A stretch of 64,000 bases of DNA from Amborella trichopoda (Eukaryota; Streptophyta; Magnoliopsida; Amborellales; Amborellaceae): positions 2,177,018 to 2,241,017 of the forward strand of contig NW_006497557.1 of the NCBI RefSeq assembly GCF_000471905.2. The letters run 5' to 3'. Shown here one piece after another: positions 56,851-64,000 of the stretch. Each line of letters begins with the position of its first letter. The first letter of the stretch is position 1. A model generated the notes under the pieces. That model was not told the origin of the DNA and searched no databases. It saw nothing but the letters and a program-made list of their open reading frames with translations. Made by a program: the position numbers and the translations under genes.

Positions 56851-57249
56851 TAAGCTAGTTCCTTGCCCGAGAAGTCTGCCTTGTATATTTGATATACTCG
56901 TCAGATGAATTGAAGCTAACTCGAAAGTGGTTGGCTTGTTCTTTTGGCCTGTAACCGTTTTCCTTGGCAAGAACGAGGCTAACTTCTCCCAAGTGGTTTT
57001 GCCACTTCTTCATGGAGCAGGCACTTCTTTGGTGGGTTTGCTTCTTGAGGAGGGTGTTTCTCTTGGCCTGTAACTGTCCTCCTATCCTCAGATGCAAGAG
57101 CTTTGTAACTTCCCTAATAATGGGCCCTCGGTTGTAATTTGCAACTTTTTCTAATTCAATGAATGAAATGAATTTCCTTTGACTTGGCTTAATGTGTCTC
57201 GTCTTCATTTCTATCGTTTTGTTTGCACACACCATGCTTTATTACCGTG
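56851..57249. other. Stretch between integrase end and antisense leader
   Basis: About 400 bp. On the plus strand it reads like a 3' untranslated end (CTAATTCAATGAATGAAATG near 57145), possibly the tail of the antisense transcript. A 126-codon minus frame (56855-57235) crosses it but is unlike any retroelement domain. Confidence 0.35.
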
Positions 57250-58470
57250 TTAGAGATAGTACTTCTTTAAATATTTTCTGTTGATAGGGGACATCGCCTC
57301 ATCTCCATCAGAGTTCGTTAGTACATGGGCCCCGCTTGGTGTAACCTTCTTGATTACGGATGGACCCTCCCACTTGGGCTCGAAATTTCCTTTGTGGCAG
57401 CCGTGCATGACGATCGGTCTCTTGACTGCTAGAACTAGGTCCCCACAAGTGAATGGATGAACCTTGACAGACTTGTTAAAGGCTCTCTTCATTCTTCCTT
57501 GATTGAGCTCGAGGTTCTGTTAGGCTTCTAATCTCTTTTCATCAAGGGCATCCATCTCTTGGTAATGGAGCTTGACCCTCTCGTCTTCAGCTAGCCCTTG
57601 ATGTATGATAACACGGAGTGAGGGTATTTGAACTTGTAAGGATAGGACCGCCTCAACCCCATAGACCAGGGAATAAGGGGTGGAGTTTGTAGCATTACGA
57701 ATGGTAGTGCGATTGGCCCACAGAGCCTCAGGCAGCTTCTCATGTCAGTTCTTCTTTGACTTTGACACTGACTTCTGGAACACCCCATACAAAGTCTTGT
57801 TGAATACCTCGGCCAACCTGTTGGCTCGAGGGTAGTACATAGTCGAGTACTTCCACTCAAAACCGAACTGGTTGACTAGGCGGTCAACATGTTGGCTCCT
57901 GAATTGGGGGCCATTATCAAAAATTATTTAGTCCATTACCTCGAGCTGATATATGATGTGGTACCGCATGAAGTTAGCCACAACGGTCCCCGGAACCTGT
58001 TTGAGAGGGATTTCCTTAGCCCATTTGGGAAAGTAGTCTGTCGCCGCCAGGATGAAGGCATGACCCAAGACAGAAGGAGAGTCACTGGGTCCTACGATGT
58101 TCATACCCCACTAGGAAAGGTCCATGATGTCACCGTAGGATGGAGAGGCTCTGGGGGTTAGTGAATGAGGCTTGAGTGTATTTGGCACACCTGGCATCTT
58201 TTGGCATAATTTTGGGCATCAGCTACCATGGAAGGCCAGTAATAGCCGAGTCTACGTATGCACTCATAGAGCTTGGGGTCTGACTAATGCAGCCCGTAGA
58301 TGCTCGAGTGTACTTCCTCGAGTACTTTGCTTGCCTCTTGTACGCCGACACATCTAAGGAGGATTCCGTCATATGACCGACGGAAGAGGATATCCCCATC
58401 AAGAAGGGTGTACTTGGTAGACATCTGTCATATGTCGTTGCGCTCGGCTCGATCTTGAGGTACACTTCCA
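57250..58470 (-). pseudogene. Family-L integrase, copy 4
   Basis: Integrase inserts the cDNA into the genome. On the minus strand the HHCC zinc domain is seen near 58340-58180 (EVHSSIYGLH, then [20 protein letters not shown]). The core follows in mostly one frame: MNIVGP, where Asp is usual for Asn (first catalytic residue lost), TDYFPKWAKE, FDNGPQF (second Asp kept), and RANRLAEVFNKTL with the Glu kept. NRTTIRNATNSTPYSLVYGV comes next, and the C-terminal part ends CHKGNFEPKWEGPSVIKKV and RKYLKKYYL at 57250. Three or more in-frame stops are present. It belongs to the Tat polyprotein of copy 4, downstream of the second RNase H. Confidence 0.85.
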
Positions 58471-58499
58471 TGCTTTACGAAGTCCACAATGGGCTCCCT

Positions 58500-59135
58500 C
58501 TAGTCTTCTATTTGTTCAACCTCTGTAAACATCGGGGCAAAGAATTCAGGCTCCTGCTCCCTGGCTTTGGCTTCTTTTCCTTGAGAAACTTCCTGTTCTG
58601 CCTTGAGGACATCCCTAGCCACGAGTAGTGCCCCAAATGGGTAAGGCGGGCACTCAAGGAAGACATCCCTCTCGTCGTCTGTGTCAACTTCGGTTCTCAC
58701 GTCAACATGTCTCCATTCAGTTACCAAGACTGGAGTGGGCTCTGATGAAGACAAATGGATGGTGGCACCGAGATTTGAGAGCGCATCAGCCTGCGAGTTC
58801 AGCCTTCTAGGGATATGACTTAGGGAGAAGTCGTCGAACTGGGCCATGTAAGTTTTGGTCGTGTCATGGTAAGTCTTGAAGTATCCTTCCTTACCTCATA
58901 GATCCCCTTTAGCTGCCGGATGATGAGGGCAGAGTCACCAAAGATGTTTAGATATTCTAGGTCTAGCTCTTGAGTGATCCCCAGTCCGATTATGAGGGCT
59001 TGATACTCAGCTTCATTATGAGAAAACGCCTCCGCAAGTGAGAAGGATAGAGGAATCATTCCTCCACCGGGAGTCAAGAAGACAACTCCAATGCCCCCTC
59101 TATCTGACTAGAATGCTCTATTAAAGTACATCTCC
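58500..59135 (-). pseudogene. Second (archaeal-type) RNase H, copy 4
   Basis: Tat-clade elements carry an additional RNase H after the usual one. On the minus strand the start MYFNRAF has Asn where the first catalytic Asp is expected and is followed by a stop. The core has GGGMIPLSFSLAEAFSHNEA, EYQALIIGLGITQELDLEYL and FGDSALIIRQLKG, keeping Glu and the second Asp. After a frameshift near 58830 the end reads HIPRRLNSQADALSNLG. An acidic linker (58500-58750) leads to integrase. Two catalytic positions of the fold remain; activity is unlikely. Confidence 0.8.
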
Positions 59136-59713
59136 CAAGGCTGAGTTACCTTTGTATAGAAAACTTCCTCATTCAAGAGATCGCTTAATAGGGGAGATTT
59201 TAATGGGACAGGGTGAGCCGCAAGGAAGTCAACTAGGGCTTGACCTTTCACTACCTTTTGTGGTACATACGTGATGTCGAACTCCATTAGCAATAATGCC
59301 TACTTGGCCAAACGTTCTGACAAACATGGTCTGGTCATAAGGAACTTGACCGGGTCCACTCTAGAGATTAAGTTGACCTCTTGGCTGAGCAAGTAATGGT
59401 GGTGCTTCTGTACCGTAAAGATCAAGGCTAGGCACATCTTTTCAATGGGAGGGTAGTTCTTCTCAGCCCCTTGCATTCTGCGGCTGAGATAATAAAGCGT
59501 CGTCTCTTTCCCTCCTTCGATGTTCTGCACCAAGAGTGCCTTGAGTGACTCATCGAGGGGGGTCACATATAGGATGAGGGACCTTCCTAACACTGGAGTA
59601 GAGAGTACTAGTGGATTCAACAAGATTGCTTGATGTCCTCGAGCGTAGCTTGGCACCCTTTGTCCCATATGAAGGGAGTATCCTTCTTTAAGAGGTGTGA
59701 AAAGGGTTTGCAT
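59136..59713 (-). pseudogene. First RNase H (RT-linked), copy 4
   Basis: On the minus strand: LSTPVLGRSLILYVTPLDES, ALLVQNIEGGKETTLYYLSR, GAEKNYPPIEKMCLALIFTV and PCLSERLAK (59300-59660), then MEFDITYVPQKVVKGQALVD and FLAAHPVPL (59290-59200). This is the domain that degrades RNA in the RNA-DNA hybrid. It lies one frame away from RT and overlaps the RT frame, so a frameshift sits near 59620-59700. Confidence 0.8.
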
Positions 59714-60771
59714 TGCCCTAAGAGGTTCGAAATGAACCTTCCAATGTAGGCGATCTGTCCTTGGAGGGACTGCAGCTCATGGAGGGTTGTAGGTGACGGC
59801 ATGTCCTGAATTGCCTTGATTTTGACTGGCTCGATCTCCAGCCCACGGTATATCACAATCAACCCTAAGAATTTTCCTAAGCGTACGCCAAAGGCACATT
59901 TCAAGGGGTTCATCTTGAGCTGGTTACACCGCAACCGCTCAAACGCCTTTTTAAGGTCTTGCACATGAGTGGCTTTTGTTTCAGACTTTACCACCAAGTC
60001 ATCCACATAGCACTCGACCTCCTTGTGAATCATGTCCCTGAAGATGGTTGTCATAGCTCGCTGGTACGTGGCACCGGCATTCTTCATCACAAAAGGCATC
60101 ACAGTGTAGCAAAAGACACCTTTTGGAGTCAAGAACGCAGTGGTCTCCTCATCCTCTGATGCCATCCTGATTTGGTTGTAACCAGAATAACCATCCATAA
60201 AGGAGAAGATTTGGCAATGGGCGGTGCAGTCAACCAGCATCTCGATGAACGACAGGGGGAAATCGTCCTTGGGACAAGCAGTGTTCAAGTCAAGAAAGTC
60301 GATGCTGACCCTGATTTGGCCATTCTTCTTCTTGACTAGGACGTCATTCACCAGCCATCTTGGGTATTTGACTTCATGTATGAATCTAGCTTGCCTAAGC
60401 TTATTCACCTCGGCATCGATCTGCATCTCGAGGTCGAGCCTAAACCTTCTTTACTTCTGCTTCATGGGTTTGATGGTAGGATCAATACCGAGGCGATGGA
60501 CAACAATCTGGGGTTCTATACCAAGCAGCTCGTAATAATGCCAGGCGAAGACATCCCGATTTGCTCGATGGAGGGAGATATAGCTTTCTTTCTCTTCCGA
60601 GGACATCTTTGCTGAGATGACAGTTGGCATTGGGTCGGCCTCATCCTCTAGGTTGATCTCTTTCGGTTCATCAGTCGTGGCCTGACCACGCTCCTCCAAC
60701 TCTTCGGGAAGTTCCTGAAGTTCCTCGTCGAGGGACTCACAAGGGTTTTCTTCGATCTCGAGTGTAGCCAC
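59617..60771 (-). pseudogene. Reverse transcriptase and preceding acidic linker, copy 4
   Basis: The minus frame 60771-60451 carries an acidic linker (NPCESLDEELQELPEELEER) and NRDVFAWHYYELLGIEPQIV, typical just before Tat RT. It ends in a stop, and the next frame (60426-59617, 269 codons) is an uninterrupted RT core: LVKKKNGQIRVSIDFLDLN, SFMDGYSGYNQI (catalytic Asp), NAGATYQRAM, CYVDDLVVKS with the YVDD box at about residue 140, LKMNPLKCAFGV, LGLIVIYRGLEIEP and LQSLQGQIAYIGRF. All three catalytic aspartates are present. This is the longest well-preserved retroelement frame in the window. Confidence 0.9.
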
Positions 60772-61136
60772 CTATGACCCTGACATCTCAACCTCTAGAG
60801 GGGGCACAATGTGGGGGAAGGCTAATCTTTGGTTAGTTCAGGGGATAGTAGGGTCAGCTTCAAATGGGGGGTCCATTGCCTTGTGATGGGGCTCAGTCGG
60901 TGCTTGCCCCAAACTGGGCGATGCCTCGTGCGCTTGGATCATGTGGCAGGCTTAGTGGAGGGAGGAGCCCGAAGATGGCTTGGCTTTAACTCGGGTTGCC
61001 AGGGGCTTCGACAGCTATCGAGAATCCTGCCGCTTGGGCTAGCATTTCTCTTTAGTGTTCTTATTGCGGCATGGTAAGGCTGATGTCTTCGAACTCCCTA
61101 TTTAAAGAATCGAAGTCTAGGCATCGCCGTGTGGTA
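60772..61136 (-). other. Spacer between splice site and RT, copy 4
   Basis: About 365 bp where protease would be expected. No aspartic protease motif can be read in any minus frame, so protease appears deleted or lies unrecognised. GC content is higher than in neighbours. Confidence 0.4.
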
Positions 61137-61180
61137 CTTGTAAAAGAAATAGAGGAGAGGGAAGGAGAAGAAGGATTAGA
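61137..61180 (-). other. Candidate intron 3' splice site, copy 4
   Basis: On the minus strand CTTCTCCTTCCCTCTCCTC and TATTTCTTTTACAAG end with AG at 61138-61137, followed by TACCACA. Alignment with copy 3 suggests the original CAGGTACAAC has changed to CAAGTACCAC, shifting or weakening the site. Confidence 0.35.
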
Positions 61181-61239
61181 ACGTTCCGAGGAGCTTTCTA
61201 CATCGTCGCCAGAGTTGGACGTTTGCAGGGGGTATTTAA

Positions 61240-63250
61240 GGTCTTGCCCAGGCTTTGACCGTTGTGTTTAACATCGTCACCCGTTTTGGTCGGCTCTTGA
61301 GATATTGATGACTCAGGGCCGTCTGCCTGATTGGATGATAAGATGAGGAGAGTTGTGCTTAGGATGAAGTCCCGAAAGGTCGGTAGCGGAGGAAGGGGTT
61401 TGAGGAATTCTTTCTCGACTGGCGGTTGAGGAAGATGATTCCTTCGACAAACCGACCTAGGTGTTCACCGTCTCCTTCGAGATCCTCGAGGGGGTGTTTG
61501 GACAGCCCTATCAGGCAGACTAGAGGCAATAGCCTGATGGACTGCCTCGTGTCTCAGGGACTTGAGCCTGCTTCACCCATGGTAGACTTCCTAGGGCTGA
61601 GAGCTCCAAGGCCCTGAGGAGTCAAGGGCATACTCATGAGGGGCCTGCGGCGTGGCTTCTCCTTGAAGGAGAGCGAGGGCTTGGACGTAATCTAAAAGAA
61701 TTGCCCAATACATGAGACCTTGCTTCACTTTCTCTACGACTATGGCGTCGAACTCGGAGCAGTCATTGAGTTCGTGGCCCCACACTTGGTGATAGGAGAA
61801 CCATAGTTTTTTCTTGCCTCGGGCAAGGTGTCTTGGCTGCCTAGCGATCTTGGGAGTGATGAAACCTTGGTGGAGCATCACTTAGAAGAATGCCTGGAGA
61901 GGGTCTTGCTCGGCGCTTCCCTCGGCTTACTTCGGGGGGTCTTCTTGTGCAGGGGGGAGAGGGACTCCAAGATGTCTTGCCAGATAGCCTTGAACTTCCT
62001 GGCAATGCTACTTCTTTTCGGCTAAGAGCATATGGAAGCTAGTGCCCTCGCTGATGTCATGGCCTCGTATCCGGTGATATGTGCACCAGAGGTTCTCTGT
62101 CCCTGGAGGCAGGAACTTAGGCTGCCTTATCGACTATAGGGTGGCGATTCCTTCTTCTCGTATTATGGAGAAGAATGCACGAAGGAGAGTGGGTGCCCCG
62201 TCGTCTGCCGCGAACACCTTTTCAATTCTTCAAGCTTTATCTGACCCTTGTTGATAAGGGCTTCGATAGTGCCATTGAGCTTATAGCACTCGTGAGTGCG
62301 GTGGCAGACCCTCCTACGAAAGGTGCAGTACCTTTCATTTGCCTCCTGCCCAGCCAACTCTGTGGTATTGGCCTCCAACAACTATATCATGTTTTGTTCT
62401 GGCAGCAGTCGAAGTAGTGCAACTGTCGACTCCATGTCGAAGGGGTAAACCTTATTCTGGTGCTAGGCCAAGTAGTCACTTTGCTCAGAGTTTTTAGGAA
62501 GCGAGACACTGTTGTAGGCCTAGTCCTTGCCCTTAGCCAGAGACGCCTATGCCTTGGAGAGATCCAGGGTTTGAGAAACCTAGCCTTTGGTGTCATCCAC
62601 GGTAACGGCTGTGTTGATTACTACCTTTTGATTGCCCCGACTGCTGGGGCATGAGTTTGAGCCGGTAGAATGCTAATAGGTGTTGTCGTGCTTTAACAAT
62701 CCCTCAATACGGACTGCCTTAGAGATGAGCTCTGACATGGAGGGCGGATTGGATGCCTCAACATGTAGGGCGATCTCAAGAAGCAGGTTTCGTATGCAGG
62801 TCTGTACTGCTTCCTTCTCAATCCTGGGAGTGGCATGAAAGGTCGCCAACTCTCTCCATCAAGTGATGAATTTATCAATCGGCTCACTAGGGTCTTGCAT
62901 CAAGGTGAGGAGCTCGATGATTTACATGTTCCTTTGGACTTCATAGAAGTGTTACCAGAACAACTGCTCCATTTCTTGCCAAGTGTTCATCGAATTTGGT
63001 GACAACCGAGCATTCCACTGAAAGGTAGGTCTTTCGAAAGTTTCAACGAAATGGCAAAGAAGAAGACGTCCGTCAGTTGCCGTCTCCCAGTAGGCCACAT
63101 AGAAGTGGGTTGTATGCTGGTGAGGGGATGTGGTACCATTTAATAAGGGGAGTTTCCCTTTTTTGTAGTTCAGGGGAAACGACACCTAGTCAATGCATGA
63201 GGGATACTGCTTTTGGTAGAGTGGCATCTCCTGCATGCCCCGGATCTTCG
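61240..63250 (-). pseudogene. Family-L gag, copy 4
   Basis: On the minus strand: capsid VSFPLNYKKGKLPLLNGTTS, PHQHTTHFYVAYWETATDGR and FQWNARLSPNSMNTWQEMEQ (63185-62952), then WRELATFHATPRIEKEAVQ and LHVEASNPPSMSELISKAVR (62880-62700). A first zinc-knuckle-like CTFRRRVCHRTHEC follows near 62320, then a second with LWCTYHRIRGHDIS (near 62090), where the Cys is lost, and a third LWFSYHQVWGHELNDC (near 61830-61780). The linker toward the splice site carries the GACGATGT-type repeats (61200-61300). Many stops and shifts are present. Confidence 0.75.
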
Positions 63251-63399
63251 AAAGGGACCTACGAAGATGGTGCATGTGCATCTTTAGGGTTTGCTGTCCG
63301 GGTGACTTGGGGGTCAGCCCGGGCCCCGTCAATGGGTTCAGCCTGTGGAGGTCGAGACCCACCAGCTTATGTTTGTGAGGGATGAGGCGGGAGCTTGTC

Positions 63400-64000
63400 T
63401 CTCACAAGGTCAAGCTATGTCTGCAAGGAGGGAAGATGGAGCGGTCGACCCTCCTGTGCTCGAGGTGGCATAGAGCAAGCGCTGTCCCGAGCTGCCGAAA
63501 GCGAATGCATGGCGCATGTAGGGTTTGGCCCGGGAAGTCCTAATCCTGAATGCGAGCTCAAGGCAACATGAAGGTCACCTTGAGATGTAGCTTGAGTGGA
63601 TAGACCACGAGCTTTTGAGTGTGTGTGAGCAGTGAAGACCTCAGGGGCTCCACCTCTGTTTCCCAACCCTCCACGTGTGGGGGCTCGGAGTAGTGAAGGA
63701 GCACGAGGGTTTGCCTTACGACGAGCCTTAAGAGCGACGACAGTTTGTTTTCCTTTTGCAGGGATGGACAGGGCAACCTTCTGGTGTACTGCAGCAGTAT
63801 GACTGGCCAGAGATTTGCCATTACCAGGGTGCGTGGCAGTAGAAGTGCTGCACATGTTAGGGGCCTTAGTGGAGAGTCCACCAGGCTGAGAAATTAGGGA
63901 GGCAGGGACCTTTAAATCCCCTCTCGCATCAACCTAGGTGAGAACCTGGGAGCCGGACCGTGAGTCTTGACTCAAAAGAAAAGTAGGAAAAGGGGCTTGA
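63400..64000 (-). pseudogene. Leader / ORF1-like region, copy 4 (cut by window end)
   Basis: A 146-codon minus frame (63855-63415) encodes SIPAKGKQTVVALKARRK, a Pro/Arg/Gly-rich middle, and HVALSSHSGLGLPGPNPTCA. Upstream, toward the window end, the sequence resembles the leader near 10700 (GAGGGGATTTAAAGGTCCC). This is the longest open version of the ORF1-like segment. No domain is recognised. The PBS and 5' LTR of this copy would lie beyond 64000. Confidence 0.45.

Overview
This window looks like nuclear DNA of a flowering plant, and almost all of it is old, nested and broken LTR retrotransposons. I recognise no host gene, tRNA, rRNA or CRISPR array. The plant assignment rests on Ty3/gypsy proteins typical of angiosperms: a Tat-clade polyprotein with a second RNase H, an antisense gene that looks like a plant mobile domain (PMD) protein, and a chromovirus integrase/chromodomain end. 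The species cannot be read from the sequence.

One Tat-clade family, called family L here, dominates. Its LTR runs from TGTTTGAA to CCTAACCA and is about 2.9-3.0 kb in the best copies (26038-28973 plus strand; 10953-13985 minus strand). It is followed by GCT and a primer-binding site of the TGGCGACTCCACTGG type. The inferred order is: LTR, leader with a proline-rich ORF1-like region, gag with up to three zinc-knuckle-like motifs, a candidate 3' splice site, protease, RT, RNase H, archaeal-type RNase H, integrase, an antisense gene with its own TATA-type promoter, tandem-repeat blocks, polypurine tract, LTR.

Layout. 1-3947: two family-L LTR pieces head to head. 3948-5131: end of a minus-strand chromovirus. 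5132-13985: minus-strand family-L copy (copy 3) with most of pol deleted. 13986-14299: a second chromovirus LTR piece. 14300-18225: unassigned AT-rich DNA with a 48-bp minisatellite. 18415-19960: tandem repeats and gag of a different Ty3/gypsy element. 19965-26037: stacked LTRs of a divergent L subfamily, with a long CT tract, a PBS and a short leader. 26038-55425: a tandem LTR-internal-LTR-internal-LTR structure (copies 1 and 2, plus strand). Both copies lack RT-integrase and carry the antisense gene. 55426-64000: minus-strand copy 4, which keeps RT, both RNase H regions and integrase but has lost the antisense coding region; it runs off the window.

Every coding region is damaged by stops and frameshifts, so nothing here looks autonomous. 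The features most worth a second look are the antisense gene and its promoter, which is still recognisable in four copies; the split between pol-bearing and antisense-gene-bearing copies; the arrays of short inverted repeats separated by polypyrimidine tracts in U5, which have the same layout but different sequences in different copies; and a candidate splice acceptor found in three copies.
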